Source: an uncultured Flavobacteriaceae bacterium (GTDB lineage: Bacteria; Bacteroidota; Bacteroidia; Flavobacteriales; Flavobacteriaceae). Taken from it: a DNA stretch of 45,688 bases. The notes beneath the pieces are model-generated. The model made no database searches, was not told where the DNA came from, and was given only the letters and a program-made list of their open reading frames with translations. The stretch is taken from assembly GCA_905182575.1 (NCBI GenBank), contig CAJJCA010000009.1, forward strand, positions 1 to 45,688. The letters are read 5' to 3'. A program made the position numbers and the translations under genes. Positions 18,235-30,313 of the stretch are shown piece after piece. Numbering within the stretch: position 1 is the first letter of the stretch; each line of letters opens with the position of its first letter.

Positions 18235-19281
18235 ATGTGTAAAAGAATTATCATCATTTTTTGTTTGTTTCTAGCCAGTTGCACTCCTGCAGAGAAAGAA
18301 GCTCCTTTTACAATCGCCTTTGGATCTTGTGGACATCAAGACAATCCATTGACCATTTTCAACAATATCGCAGCGCTTCAACCAGATCTCTTTGTCTTTT
18401 TAGGGGATAACATCTATGGAGACACCAAGGAAATGGATACTCTAAAAGCCAAATACAAGAAACTGAGCGACAAGCCCTCATTTCAAAATCTTAAGAAAAA
18501 CACAACAATCATAGGCACATGGGACGATCACGATTTTGGATGGAACGATTCGGGTCGGCATTATCAATTCAAAATCCTTCAAGATATTTTTCTTGACTTT
18601 TTTTTCCAAAACCTGGACAGTGAGCGCCGAAACCACAAAGGAATTTATCATGCTTATGAATACAAACACCAGGGGAAAATCATTCAAGTCATCCTGCTAG
18701 ACGGCAGAACCTTTCGCGACAGTTTGTTGGATTATGCAGGAGAATACAAAGACGATCGCAGGTTTTTTTACGAACCAGATTATTTTCCTCACCCCATCGA
18801 CAGCGACAAAACCCTTTTGGGAGCAGCCCAATGGGAATGGCTCGAAAAAGAATTACAAAAACCAGCAGACGTTCGAATCATCGGTTCTGGAACTCAGTTT
18901 GGAATTTCGTTCAATGGTTATGAAGCTTGGGCCAACTTTCCAAACGAACAATTAAGGTTTTTAAACCTGATCAAAAAAACCAAAGCCAACGGCGTTTTGT
19001 TCATCACTGGAGACGTTCATTATGGAGAAATTTCAAAAATAAAGCATCCTGGCCTCTACCCTATATATGATGTAACGTCTAGTGGTTTGTCCTCCATTTG
19101 GCATTTCGCAACGAGCAACAGTAACAGGATCGAAGGCCCCATCATGGACAATCATTTCGGATTACTCTCCATTGACTTCAGTGGTTCAAAACCTGCAGTA
19201 AAAACTGAAATATGGGACAAGAATGACAATCAACGCGTTGAATATACCATTCCAATCTCAGAGATAACTTTTAAAAATTAA
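18235..19281 (+). CDS. PhoD-like alkaline phosphatase lipoprotein
   Basis: A metal-dependent phosphatase or phosphodiesterase of the PhoD/metallophos family, anchored as a lipoprotein (lipobox LASC, Cys16). The 348-residue protein has FGSCGHQDN at about residues 29-37, LGDNIYGD at about 60 (metal ligands Asp and Asn), GTWDDHDFGWND at about 98-109, and FITGDVHYGE near residue 260, the standard metallophos blocks. LLDGRTFRDS sits between them. It is intact, with the start ATG setting the lipoprotein leader. It sits just upstream of three sulfatases, so release of phosphate esters next to sulfate esters is a plausible joint role in processing substituted glycans. Confidence 0.85.
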   Translation: MCKRIIIIFCLFLASCTPAEKEAPFTIAFGSCGHQDNPLTIFNNIAALQPDLFVFLGDNIYGDTKEMDTLKAKYKKLSDKPSFQNLKKNTTIIGTWDDHDFGWNDSGRHYQFKILQDIFLDFFFQNLDSERRNHKGIYHAYEYKHQGKIIQVILLDGRTFRDSLLDYAGEYKDDRRFFYEPDYFPHPIDSDKTLLGAAQWEWLEKELQKPADVRIIGSGTQFGISFNGYEAWANFPNEQLRFLNLIKKTKANGVLFITGDVHYGEISKIKHPGLYPIYDVTSSGLSSIWHFATSNSNRIEGPIMDNHFGLLSIDFSGSKPAVKTEIWDKNDNQRVEYTIPISEITFKN

Positions 19282-19292
19282 CACCCAAACCA

Positions 19293-20837
19293 ATGACCAT
19301 CCTAATTTTTAAAAACTAAAAACCTATCTCATTACTTTTGGCTTTTTATTTGTCGGCTGCAACCAATTAAGCCTGTAATATCCCCCCTAATATTATTTAT
19401 ATTGTTGCTGACGATCTCGGTTATGCGGAACTTGGGGTTTATGGTCAGACCAAAATAAAAACACCAAACATTGATGCCCTAGCAAAAAACGGAATGCTTT
19501 TTACCCAACATTATTCAGGAGCTCCTGTGTGCGCTCCTGCTCGTTATGTATTCGTTACAGGAAAACATGCTGGGCATTCATACATCAGAGGAAATGATGA
19601 ATGGGGATCGCGAGGAGAGGTTTGGAATTATGAAAAAGCCTTTCGTAACCCTGAACTTGAAGGTCAAAGGCCAATCAAAAAGAACACACCAACCATTGGA
19701 AACAAACTAAAAAATGCAGGATATGCGACCAGTATCATCGGGAAGTGGGGACTGGGCGCGCCGCTCACCGAAGGGATTCCTAACCTCAAGGGGTTTGATT
19801 ATTTTTACGGATACAATTGCCAGCGGCAAGCGCACAACCTCTACCCTTCTCATCTTTGGGAGAATAGGGAAAAAATATTGCTCAACAATGAGTTGATCTC
19901 GCCTAGAACCAAAATTAGATTCACTTGCTAATCCATATCTCGAGCAAAGCTATTCGAAATTTACGCAACAGGATTATGCGCCACAAAAAATGCAAGAGAA
20001 AGCACTGGCTTTTATTACTAAGAATAAAGACCAGCCCTTTTTCATGTATTACGCATCTCCCCTGCCGCATCTCCCATTGCAAGTTCCAAAAAAGGGTGTG
20101 GAGGAATATAAAAAGGTTTTTGGAAAAGAAGAACCATATTTGGGCAATCAAAGTTATTTCCCCAACCGAAATCCAAAAGCGACCTATGCGGCCATGATAA
20201 CCTATTTAGACAATCAAGTTGGTGAGATTGTTACCCACCTTAAGGAAAAAGGAATTTATGAAAACACAGTTATTTTCTTTTCGAGTGACAATGGACCAAC
20301 CTATTTGGGGGGCGTTGATTTTAATTATTTTGAAAGCTCTAAACCTTTCACCAACGGATTCGGCAGAACCAAAGGCTTTCTTTACGAAGGAGGAATCAGA
20401 GTACCCTTAATCGTGAGTTGGCCAAATCACATTGAACCCGGTTCCAAAAGCAATCATATTTCTGCATTCTATGATCTCATGCCTACCCTCTGCGACATTG
20501 CTGGTACTTCCGCTCCGGAGGCCATTGATGGAATTAGTTTTAAATCCACTTTACTTAATAAAAAACAAAAACAACACGATTTTCTCTATTGGGAATTCCC
20601 AGCCTATCAGGGGCAACAAGCCGTTAGAATGGGGAAGTGGAAAGGCATTCGTAAAAACATTTTCAAAGGCAATATGAAAATCGAACTCTATAATTTAGGA
20701 ACCGATCTAGAGGAATTGAATGATGTTTCTAAGTGAATTCCCAGAGGTTGTAGAAAAAATCAGCGAACGTCATGTTAGATGAACACGAACCGGCAACCAT
20801 AGAAAGATTTAAGTTTAAACAACTTGGAGATATTTAA
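19293..20837 (+). pseudogene. sulfatase (S1 family) lipoprotein 1, broken
   Basis: An exported arylsulfatase-type enzyme of the alkaline phosphatase superfamily. A lipoprotein head (FLFVGCNQ) and NIIYIVADDLGYAELGVYG with the metal-binding Asp-Asp are readable through frame changes at about 19325 and in the C6 run at about 19386. The activation motif is VCAPARYVFVTG: the Cys to be turned into formylglycine and the Arg are present, with Ala where Ser is most common. The frame then stops at 19929 but continues after one base as KLDSLANPYL, reaching SSDNGPTYLGG, YEGGIRVPLIVSWP and the C-terminal subdomain. A further shift at about 20733 precedes the last residues (ending KQLGDI). About 500 residues when repaired. 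Confidence 0.8.
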
Positions 20838-20880
20838 TTATTTCATAATGAAATCGAATAAATCAGCTTAGAAAAACAAA

Positions 20881-22334
20881 ATGAATATACATACAAACAA
20901 CTTGATTCTGACTTTAATATTATTAACACTGGTGGCTTGTCAAAATCAAACAGAAACCTCAGGAGCCAACCAGCTAAAAAGCCAAACATTATTTATATCC
21001 TTGCTGATGATCTTGGCTATGGAGATTTGAGTTTTACTGGGCAGCAAAAATTTAAAACTCCCAACATTGACCAATTGGCAAAAGATGGAATGTTTTTTAC
21101 CCAACACTATTCTGGTTCAACAGTTTGTGCACCCTCGCGTTCGGCTTTGATGACAGGACAACACACGGGACACACTTTTATCCGCGGAAACAAACCCATA
21201 TTTCCTGAAGGGCAATACCCTTTATTATCATCCGCAGTAACAGTTTCAAAAATTCTAAAATCCTCGGGGTATGTAACTGGTGCTTTTGGAAAATGGGGCT
21301 TAGGAAACCCTGGCTCGACAGGTGACCCCAACAACCAAGGATTTGATGAGTTTTATGGCTACAACTGCCAAAGAATTGCACACAACTATTATCCTTATCA
21401 CCTGTGGGACAATCAGACCAAAGAAACACTCCAAGGAAATAGCGAAAGAAAAACAGAAACTTATGGCTCCTGAAATCATTCATCAAAAAGCGCTTTCTTT
21501 TCTCGAGGAAAACAAAGACAACACTTTTTTTATGTTTTATCCTTCCGTAATTCCACATGCAGAAATGTTTGCTCCTGAAAAATATATGGCAAAATATCGT
21601 GGTAAATTTCTTCCCGAAAAAAACTTTGACGGTGTAGATGATGGGGAAATGTATAAAATGGGTTCCTATGGCTCTCAATCTGAAGGCCATGCAGCTTTTG
21701 CAGCTATGGTAGACCTTTTAGATCAACAAGTGGGTGAAATCAGACAAAAAATAGAAAACCTTGGAATTGCCGAAAATACAATTATAATTTTCTCTTCAGA
21801 CAACGGTCCTCATCAGGAAGCAGGGGCTGATCCCGAATATTTTAACAGCAATGGTAAGTTTAAAGGAATCAAATAACTTTATATGAAGGAGGCATTCGCG
21901 TTCCCATGATTGCTTATTGGCCCACTAAAATCAAACCCAACACCACCTCAGCTCATGTTTCTGCATTTTGGGACTTTCTCCCTACCGTATGTGACATTGC
22001 TCAAGTGGAATTACCGAAAAACATTGATGGTATTTCCTTCTTACCAGAACTAATGGGAAATAAACAAAAACTGCACGATCATTTGTACTGGGAATTTCAC
22101 GAAAGGGGTGGCCGACAAGCCGTTAGACTTGGAAACTGGAAAGGCATACGGCTTAAAATGAGCAACAACTCAAAGGCTCCTTTGGAACTCTATGACCTTG
22201 CACAAGACGTGGGAGAACAAAACAACGTCGCGAACAGCCATCCTAGATTGTAGGCAGTAAAGTCAATGCCATTATGGAAAGAGGAACATGTCACTTCTGA
22301 AGTGTTTCGTTTTGGATTTGAGAAAACCAATTGA
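20881..22334 (+). pseudogene. sulfatase (S1 family) lipoprotein 2, broken
   Basis: A close relative of the preceding gene and probably a tandem duplicate. The lipoprotein leader ends in TLVAC (residue 20). After a frameshift at about 20965 it reads KPNIIYILADDLGYGDLSFT, with the full activation motif VCAPSRSALMTGQHTG. Lesions follow at about 21467 (an extra T; the frame resumes PEIIHQKALSFLEENK), in the AAA run at about 21873 (resumes TLYEGGIRVPMIAYWP), and at about 22247. SSDNGPHQEAG carries the late metal ligands. The last stop, at 22334, comes after HVTSEVFRFG. About 470 residues if repaired. Substrate: sulfated glycans, type unknown. Confidence 0.8.
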
Positions 22335-22362
22335 TTTAAATCTTAACATAAATTAATAATAA

Positions 22363-24024
22363 ATGTCAATTTTATTTAAAAAATTATTTCTAAACCGTAC
22401 GGTTTCAATATTAATATTAAGCCTTTTGTTTTCTTGCAAATTTTCTAAAAAACCTAAAGGAGAAAATACTATTCCCATTCCAAAAAAATCCAATATATTA
22501 TGGTTGGTCACAGAGGACATGGGGCAATACCTCCCTTCTTTTGGAGACAATACTGTTCTGACTCCAAACCTGAGTCGCTTAGCAAACGAAGGCATTCGAT
22601 ATCCAAATGTTTTCTCACCCTCGGGCGTTTGTGCGCCCAGTCGTGCAGCCATTGCCACAGGAATGTATCCCTCAAGCATCGGCGCAAACCACATGCGAAC
22701 GACCTCTTATACGGAGGTAACGGGATTGCCCAAATACGAGGCTGTTCCGCCGCCAGAAGTGAAAATGTTTAGTGAGTTGTTAAGAAAGCAAGGCTATTAT
22801 TGTACCAACAACGCTAAAAACGATTATCAATTCAAAGCCCCGGTTACGGGTTGGGATCAAAATGGCAAAAAAGCGCACTGGAAGAATCGGGCGCAAGGTC
22901 AACCCTTTTTTTCAATTTTTAATTTTAACGTAACCCACGAATCAGGTCTTTTTGAACCCTACGAAAGAGCAATCGCAATTCCTGAGGATATTGAATTTAG
23001 AATTCCGCCCTATTTGCCAGACACAAAAACTGTTCGTCGCGACCTTTGGAAAATGTATAACAACATTGCTTTGATGGATCAACAGATTGGAAAAGTGCTT
23101 AAGGAATTAGAGGACGATGGGTTGTTAGAAAACACAATTGTGTTTTTCTATTCGGATCATGGTGGTCCGCTGCCACGTCAAAAAAGACTTGTTTATGACA
23201 GTGGTCTTAAAGTCCCAATGATTATTCGATTTCCAAATAAGATTTACGCCGGAACACAAGACGATCAACTTATCAGTTTTGTGGATTTTGCACCAACCGT
23301 GCTTGCGCTTTCAGGACAAGTCCCCCCCGATTATCTTCAAGGGCAGGCTTTTATCGGAGAGAAACAAATCAAAAGAGATTACATTCATGCGGCAAGTGAT
23401 CGGTTTGATGGCTTTACAGATGCCATAAGAGCAGTGCGCGATAGTCGTTTTAAATACATCAGAAACTACCGAACCGAACAAGGTTATTACCTGCCTGTAA
23501 CCTATCGGGAACGAATCCCAACGATGAAGGAATTAATCAAATTAAGAGGCGAAGGGAGTTTAAATGAAGTACAATCCCAATGGTTTAGAGAAAAGAAATC
23601 CAAAGAGGAATTATTTGATTGTCTCAATGATCCACACGAGATTAACAACCTTGCGAACCAAGCTGAATATCAGAATAAATTGATAGAATTACGTAATGAA
23701 ATGGATCGATGGTTAACCGAAATCAATGACCAACCCAACTTGCCCGAACGTGACTTAATTAATAAATTGTGGGAAAACAAGGTAGAAAAACCAAAAACGA
23801 CAACTCCTGTTGTTTCTATCACTGAGGGTGAAATCACAATCGAATGTGGAACTAAGGGAGCTTCAATTGGTTATCGAATTGTAAACGAAAACGCAAGTCC
23901 CTCCGCTCCCTATAAAGTTTATACTGTTCCTTTTAAAATTGAAAAGGGTAATCACTTAGAAATAATTGCCCACCGCATCGGGTTTGAAGCAAGTAATCCG
24001 ATAAAATACATTTCTAAATTTTGA
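22363..24024 (+). CDS. sulfatase (S1 family) lipoprotein 3, intact
   Basis: A 553-residue exported sulfatase, from a different subfamily than its two neighbours. The leader ends in LLFSCKFSKK (lipobox LFSC, Cys25). NILWLVTEDMGQYLPSFGDN has the Asp-based metal site with Glu in the first position. The activation motif is GVCAPSRAAIATGMYPSSIG with the Cys to be turned into formylglycine. FFYSDHGGPLPRQK carries the late Asp-His metal ligands. The end, from about residue 470, is a small beta domain (TTTPVVSITEGEITIECGTK), like a fibronectin or chitobiase C-terminal fold. It resembles the heparan-sulfatase or N-sulfoglucosamine type, but the substrate is not certain. Confidence 0.88.
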   Translation: MSILFKKLFLNRTVSILILSLLFSCKFSKKPKGENTIPIPKKSNILWLVTEDMGQYLPSFGDNTVLTPNLSRLANEGIRYPNVFSPSGVCAPSRAAIATGMYPSSIGANHMRTTSYTEVTGLPKYEAVPPPEVKMFSELLRKQGYYCTNNAKNDYQFKAPVTGWDQNGKKAHWKNRAQGQPFFSIFNFNVTHESGLFEPYERAIAIPEDIEFRIPPYLPDTKTVRRDLWKMYNNIALMDQQIGKVLKELEDDGLLENTIVFFYSDHGGPLPRQKRLVYDSGLKVPMIIRFPNKIYAGTQDDQLISFVDFAPTVLALSGQVPPDYLQGQAFIGEKQIKRDYIHAASDRFDGFTDAIRAVRDSRFKYIRNYRTEQGYYLPVTYRERIPTMKELIKLRGEGSLNEVQSQWFREKKSKEELFDCLNDPHEINNLANQAEYQNKLIELRNEMDRWLTEINDQPNLPERDLINKLWENKVEKPKTTTPVVSITEGEITIECGTKGASIGYRIVNENASPSAPYKVYTVPFKIEKGNHLEIIAHRIGFEASNPIKYISKF

Positions 24025-24068
24025 TTATTTTTTATAGGATAACTATTAAAAAAAGATTTGATTAAATA

Positions 24069-24076
24069 TAGATTTG
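24069..24076 (+). promoter_or_regulatory. candidate -7 promoter box of the thiamine operon
   Basis: TAGATTTG fits TAnnTTTG exactly and would start RNA about 25 bases before the TPP riboswitch. No good -33 box is seen at the usual distance, so this is tentative. Confidence 0.35.
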
Positions 24077-24108
24077 CAATCTAAATTTTAATACATTTAA
24101 ATTAATAA

Positions 24109-24190
24109 AACTTTGGGGGTGTTCTAATAACAGAACTGAGAAATACCCTTTGAACCTGAATAAGTTAGTGCTTACGTAGGGAAAAGTTGA
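24109..24190 (+). promoter_or_regulatory. TPP riboswitch (THI element)
   Basis: The conserved core is plain: GGGGGTG, then AACTGAGAAATACCCTT, then GAACCTGA and the closing ACGTAGGGAAAAG. These are the thi-box blocks CUGAGA and ACCUGA...GUAGGGA that bind thiamine pyrophosphate. It lies about 115 bases before thiS, first gene of the operon. The expression platform is not clear: the following bases hold a TGTGG/CCACA stem but no good T-run. Bacteroidota versions commonly act on translation. Confidence 0.95.
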
Positions 24191-24304
24191 AGTGCTAATT
24201 TTAAAGCTCCTTCCTTTTCTAAGTGTGGTTTTTATAAGTCCACAAGATTCAAAGAATTTCATCCATTAGATTTATTTTTATTAATTAGTTAATTAGTTTG
24301 GTCT

Positions 24305-24508
24305 ATGGTTACTGTTCTGGTCAATGAAAATCCAATTGAAGTTGAGGAAAACGCAACACTTTCTCAATTGCTTCAAAAAGTAAACACTTCGGTTGAAGGA
24401 ATCGCCATTGCCATCAATGATGAAATTATAGCCAAAAATACTTGGAAATCTAAAGCGATTAAAAACAACGATAACGTACTTATTATTAAAGCAACTCAGG
24501 GAGGTTAA
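24305..24508 (+). CDS. thiS: thiamine biosynthesis sulfur carrier ThiS
   Basis: A 67-residue ubiquitin-like protein that carries sulfur for thiazole synthesis. It ends with the diagnostic QGG, whose last Gly is adenylated by ThiF and then thiocarboxylated. The beta-grasp pattern (MVTVLVNENPIEVEENATLS, later KNNDNVLIIKATQGG) is normal. It is first in the TPP-controlled operon and is followed by thiC after 41 bases. Intact. Confidence 0.95.
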   Translation: MVTVLVNENPIEVEENATLSQLLQKVNTSVEGIAIAINDEIIAKNTWKSKAIKNNDNVLIIKATQGG

Positions 24509-24528
24509 TTAGGCTTTAGCAGTATTAA

Positions 24529-26409
<1,881 letters not shown>

Positions 26410-26413
26410 ATAG

Positions 26414-27004
26414 ATGATCGTACTAATTTCTCCTGAAAGTGATGTTAAAGATGAAGTGAGCATTCTCAATCAACTTTTCGAAGCGGGGTTGGCCTACTAT
26501 CATTTAAGAAAACCTGATAAGGACTACCAAGAGCATTGTGACTATTTGGATCAAATTGATTCAAAATACCACAACCAAATTGTAGTGCATTATTTTCATG
26601 AATTAATTAATGTATATAATCTAAAAGGGATTCATTTTCAAGAACAAAAAAGAATAGATCACATTGAAAATCCCAGTAACTATTTTAAGGATTTTGAAAT
26701 GTATGGAAAGACCATCAGTAGTTCTTTTCATGAAATTCAAGATTTAGAGGATTGTGATTTTGAATTTGACTATCACCTTTTAAGTCCTGTTTTTTCCTCA
26801 ATTTCTAAAGTAGGCTATGCCGGTAGAGGATTTGATGTAAGTGCTGTTGATAAGAAAATAATAGGCATGGGAGGCGTTACCTCAGATAATTTAGAAAAGA
26901 TTTCAAGTCTTGGTTATAAAGGGGTTGGTGTTTTAGGTGGGATTTGGAACAGCTCCACCCCTATTGCTGATTTTAAAAAAATGAAAAAATATTTTCTTAA
27001 ATGA
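26414..27004 (+). CDS. ThiE/TenI-like protein (first copy)
   Basis: A 196-residue TIM-barrel protein of the thiamine phosphate synthase/TenI superfamily. The phosphate-binding end is visible as IIGMGGVTSDNLEKISSLGY and GVGVLGGIW. The pyrophosphate Lys/Asp motifs of true ThiE are weak: the N-terminal part reads LAYYHLRKPDKDY rather than QLR-K, and the middle is divergent. It may be a TenI-type thiazole tautomerase or a second synthase. In the operon it comes 4 bases after thiC and overlaps thiD by 4 (ATGA). The presence of a second, more typical thiE four kilobases into the operon suggests divided roles. Confidence 0.85.
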   Translation: MIVLISPESDVKDEVSILNQLFEAGLAYYHLRKPDKDYQEHCDYLDQIDSKYHNQIVVHYFHELINVYNLKGIHFQEQKRIDHIENPSNYFKDFEMYGKTISSSFHEIQDLEDCDFEFDYHLLSPVFSSISKVGYAGRGFDVSAVDKKIIGMGGVTSDNLEKISSLGYKGVGVLGGIWNSSTPIADFKKMKKYFLK

Positions 27005-27768
27005 CCGATGAGAATTACATATTGACCATTGCTGGTTTTGATCCCACAAACGGCGCGGGACTCACTTCTGACCTTAAGACCTTTCAGGCGCATGGTTTGT
27101 ATGGATTATCAGTTTGTACTGCTGTCACCGTTCAAAATACATCAGAATTTAATGCCTGTCACTGGATAGAAACTGAAGTAATCCTTGACCAAATTAAAAT
27201 TCTATTTAAGGAGTTTAAAATTGATGTGGTTAAGATTGGTATTGTTCAAAACTGGGAGATTTTATCTTTAATTATTAAAGAATTAAAAAAAATAAATTCA
27301 GAAATTAAAATCATTTTAGATCCAATTTTAAAAGCGAGTTCAGGTTATGATTTTCACCCCAAAGAAGATTTAAAAGCCCTAGATCAGATTTTGGAGCAAA
27401 TTTTTTTAATCACACCAAACTATGAAGAAATTAAGAATTTATATCCCGATAAATCAATAGAAGAAACGATTGAACATATTAGTGCCAAAACAAATTTGTA
27501 CTTAAAAGGTGGACATCGGACTGATAAAATTGGGTTGGATCAATTGTTTTATAAAACCATTGTTCAGCTAAACATTGAGCCAGAGAGTAAAGATATTTCC
27601 CCCAAGCATGGCAGTGGCTGTGTGTTGTCGTCCTCCCTTGCAAGTCATATCAAATTGGGAATCCCAATTGAAGAAGCTGCATTAATGGGGAAAAGATATA
27701 CGGAGAAATTTTTAAGCAGTAATGATTCTCTTTTAGGAAGTCATCATTTAACCACCATCAAAATATAA
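27001..27768 (+). CDS. thiD: hydroxymethylpyrimidine(-phosphate) kinase ThiD
   Basis: Phosphorylates HMP and HMP phosphate. The 255-residue ribokinase-type fold opens with ILTIAGFDPTNGAGLTSDLK (usual: TIAGSDPSGGAGIQADLK) and has the catalytic loop KHGSGCVLSSSLASHI near residue 200, where the GTGC-type Cys is kept. The middle IDVVKIGIVQ and PILKASSGYDF also match. It overlaps the preceding gene by four bases and ends one base before thiE, showing tight coupling. Intact. Confidence 0.93.
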   Translation: MTDENYILTIAGFDPTNGAGLTSDLKTFQAHGLYGLSVCTAVTVQNTSEFNACHWIETEVILDQIKILFKEFKIDVVKIGIVQNWEILSLIIKELKKINSEIKIILDPILKASSGYDFHPKEDLKALDQILEQIFLITPNYEEIKNLYPDKSIEETIEHISAKTNLYLKGGHRTDKIGLDQLFYKTIVQLNIEPESKDISPKHGSGCVLSSSLASHIKLGIPIEEAALMGKRYTEKFLSSNDSLLGSHHLTTIKI

Positions 27769-27769
27769 T

Positions 27770-28423
27770 ATGCTTCCAAAATTACACTACATATCGCAGG
27801 GAAATACGACCGAGGAGCACTTAGTCAACATACGAAATGCTTGTACTTTTGGTGCCGAATTGGTTCAGCTAAGACTTAAAGGATTTACGAATAAAGAGGT
27901 TTTACGCACTGCAGAAATGGCAAGAGAAATCACCGAAAGTTACCAAACAAGACTGATCATCAATGATCATTATAAAATTGCAAAAGCAGTTAAAGCAGAT
28001 GGGGTGCATTTGGGGAAAAATGATATCTCTATAGGGGTTGCAAGGAAATCACTAACAAGCTGGCAAATCATTGGTGGTACTGCAAATACAATTCAAGATT
28101 GTAATGCATTGATCCGTGAAAAAGTAGCTTACATCGGTTTGGGTCCTTTTCGCTTTACAAATACGAAAAAGCAATTGAGCCCTGTTCTTGGGCACAACGG
28201 CTATCTGACCTTACTTGAAGCATTAAATACAGCGGTTCCCATTATTGCGGTTGGGGGCATTACGCTAAAGGATATTCCAAAAATTATGGAAACAGGAGTC
28301 TATGGAATTGCTGCTTCGGGAGAAATAACAAAAGATTTTAATAACATAAAACACTTTAATTCATTGTTAAAGGGTACTGAATTGCAAGAGCAAATTTGGA
28401 TGCCAGATCAAGAAAACACATAA
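27770..28423 (+). CDS. thiE: thiamine phosphate synthase ThiE
   Basis: Joins HMP-PP and the thiazole phosphate to make thiamine phosphate. The 217-residue TIM barrel has [12 protein letters not shown] (the Q-x-R-x-K type pyrophosphate site), [20 protein letters not shown] with the Asp ligands, [14 protein letters not shown]-like [15 protein letters not shown], and [12 protein letters not shown] for the phosphate. This is the better match of the two ThiE-like genes. Its TAA overlaps the thiG ATG (TAATG). Confidence 0.93.
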   Translation: MLPKLHYISQGNTTEEHLVNIRNACTFGAELVQLRLKGFTNKEVLRTAEMAREITESYQTRLIINDHYKIAKAVKADGVHLGKNDISIGVARKSLTSWQIIGGTANTIQDCNALIREKVAYIGLGPFRFTNTKKQLSPVLGHNGYLTLLEALNTAVPIIAVGGITLKDIPKIMETGVYGIAASGEITKDFNNIKHFNSLLKGTELQEQIWMPDQENT

Positions 28424-29196
28424 TGAAAGATACACTCAAGATTGCAGACAAAACTTTCAATTCTAGATTGTTTACCGGAACAGGAAAGTTTAATAGTTCA
28501 GAAAAAATGAGAGAAGCCATTTTGGCTTCTGAGAGTGAATTGGTGACCGTTGCCTTAAAAAGAGTTGAAATAAACAACAGCTCGGATGACATATTGATCC
28601 ATCTTAAGGAAAAGCACATCAATTTATTACCCAACACCTCAGGGGTCAGAACTGCAAGAGAAGCAGTTTTTGCCTCGGAGTTGGCAAGAGAAGCTTTAGA
28701 AACAAATTGGATTAAATTAGAAATTCATCCCGATCCAAAATACTTGTTGCCAGATCCCATAGAAACGTTAAACGCTGCCGAGGAATTAGTAAGAAAAGGG
28801 TTTGTGGTCATGCCTTACATTCATGCCGATCCTGTTTTGTGCAAACGATTGGAAGAAGTGGGGGTGCAATGTGTCATGCCTTTGGGAGCACCGATTGGTA
28901 GCAACAAAGGAATTGCAACAAAGGATTTTCTTGAAATAATCATAGCGCAAAGCAATGTTCCTGTAATCATAGACGCTGGAATTGGAGCACCTTCACATGC
29001 ATCTTTCGCAATGGAGCTTGGCGCAGATGCTGTCTTGGTCAATACAGCGATTGCTGTTTCGCAAAACCCAGTCGAAATGGGAAAAGCATTCAAACTTGCG
29101 GTTGAGGCTGGGAGAATGGCATACAATGCAAAATTAGCCCCAGTAAAACAAAAGGCCGAAGCCAGTAGTCCATTAACCTCTTTTTTAAATGAATAA
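28423..29196 (+). CDS. thiG: thiazole synthase ThiG
   Basis: Builds the thiazole ring from deoxyxylulose 5-phosphate, dehydroglycine and ThiS-thiocarboxylate. The start at 28423 (ATG overlapping the thiE stop) is chosen over an in-frame 28396, because the conserved [20 protein letters not shown] begins there, giving 257 residues, the family size. The Schiff-base Lys is in [53 protein letters not shown] and [20 protein letters not shown] all match. Intact. Confidence 0.96.
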   Translation: MKDTLKIADKTFNSRLFTGTGKFNSSEKMREAILASESELVTVALKRVEINNSSDDILIHLKEKHINLLPNTSGVRTAREAVFASELAREALETNWIKLEIHPDPKYLLPDPIETLNAAEELVRKGFVVMPYIHADPVLCKRLEEVGVQCVMPLGAPIGSNKGIATKDFLEIIIAQSNVPVIIDAGIGAPSHASFAMELGADAVLVNTAIAVSQNPVEMGKAFKLAVEAGRMAYNAKLAPVKQKAEASSPLTSFLNE

Positions 29197-30312
29197 TTTT
29201 AAAAACACATTTGATTTATACGATTGGGATCAGCTTGAAAAAGAAATCTATGGTTTCTCTGCGGCAGATGTAAAAACTGTATTATCAAAAAAAACAAAAT
29301 CACCATAGATGATTTTAAAATATTGATCTCGCCAGCGGCAAAACCTTTTATAGAGGAAATGGCACAAAGAAGCAGTGCAATCACTAAGAAACGTTTTGGG
29401 AAAACCATTCAAATGTACCTTCCTATGTACCTTTCAAACGAATGTCAAAATATTTGTACTTATTGTGGGTTTAGCATGACCAATAAGATCAAAAGAAAAA
29501 CACTTTCTGATAAAGAAATTCTCGATGAAGTGGCACATATCAAACGTTTGGGGTATGATCACATTCTTTTGGTAACAGGCGAAGCCAACAGAACTGTGGG
29601 AGTTTCTTACTTGAAAAACGCCATCAACCTCATTCAATCACATTTTTCAAACATCAGCATCGAGGTTCAGCCCCTTGATCAGGAAGAGTATGAAAATTTG
29701 ATTGAAGAAGGTTTGTATGCTGTATTGGTCTACCAAGAAACTTATCATAAAGCTACTTATAAGACTCACCATCCTAAAGGAAAAAAATCCAATTTCGATT
29801 ATCGATTAGACACTCCTGATCGGTTGGGACGTGCTGGAATTCATAAAATTGGGTTGGGTGCTCTTTTTGGTTTGGAAGATTGGAGGGTCGATAGTTTTTA
29901 TACAGCATTGCATTTAAAATACCTGCAAAAAAACTATTGGAAAACGAAATACTCTATTTCATTTCCAAGACTCCGACCGCATCAGGGAGACGTGATGCCC
30001 AAGGTCGAAATGACCGATGCTGATCTGGTTCAATTGATTTGCGCCTATCGCCTATTGGATGAAGACGTGGAGCTATCAATGTCCACTCGAGAAAGTGAAA
30101 CTTTTAGAAACAACATTGTGAATTTAGGAATAACTTCCATAAGTGCAGAATCTAAAACCAACCCAGGAGGTTATGCGGTAGAACCCGAGTCCTTTGAACA
30201 ATTTGAGATTTCGGATGAAAGAAGCACCGAAGAAATCAAACAAATGATTCAATCGCAGGGATATGAAGTAGTTTGGAAAGACTGGGACAAGAGTTATTTT
30301 GAAATTGCATAA
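29189..30312 (+). pseudogene. thiH: 2-iminoacetate synthase ThiH, frameshift near the start
   Basis: A radical SAM tyrosine lyase that makes dehydroglycine for ThiG. The cluster motif C-x3-C-x2-C is in SNECQNICTYCGFS, as in all ThiH. The ATG at 29189 overlaps the end of thiG by eight bases, and the first 43 codons read [20 protein letters not shown]. They then run into a TAG, because the run of eight A at 29287-29294 needs nine; in the right frame the protein continues KITIDDFKILISPAAKPFIE to the stop at 30312. Reconstructed length is about 373 residues, normal. With the whole operon otherwise intact, a base-calling error is the likelier cause. Confidence 0.93.
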
Positions 30313-30313
30313 A

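Noticed and set aside
21178-21690. 170-codon minus-strand ORF
   Set aside because: Antisense to sulfatase 2; Phe- and Lys-rich shadow without motifs.
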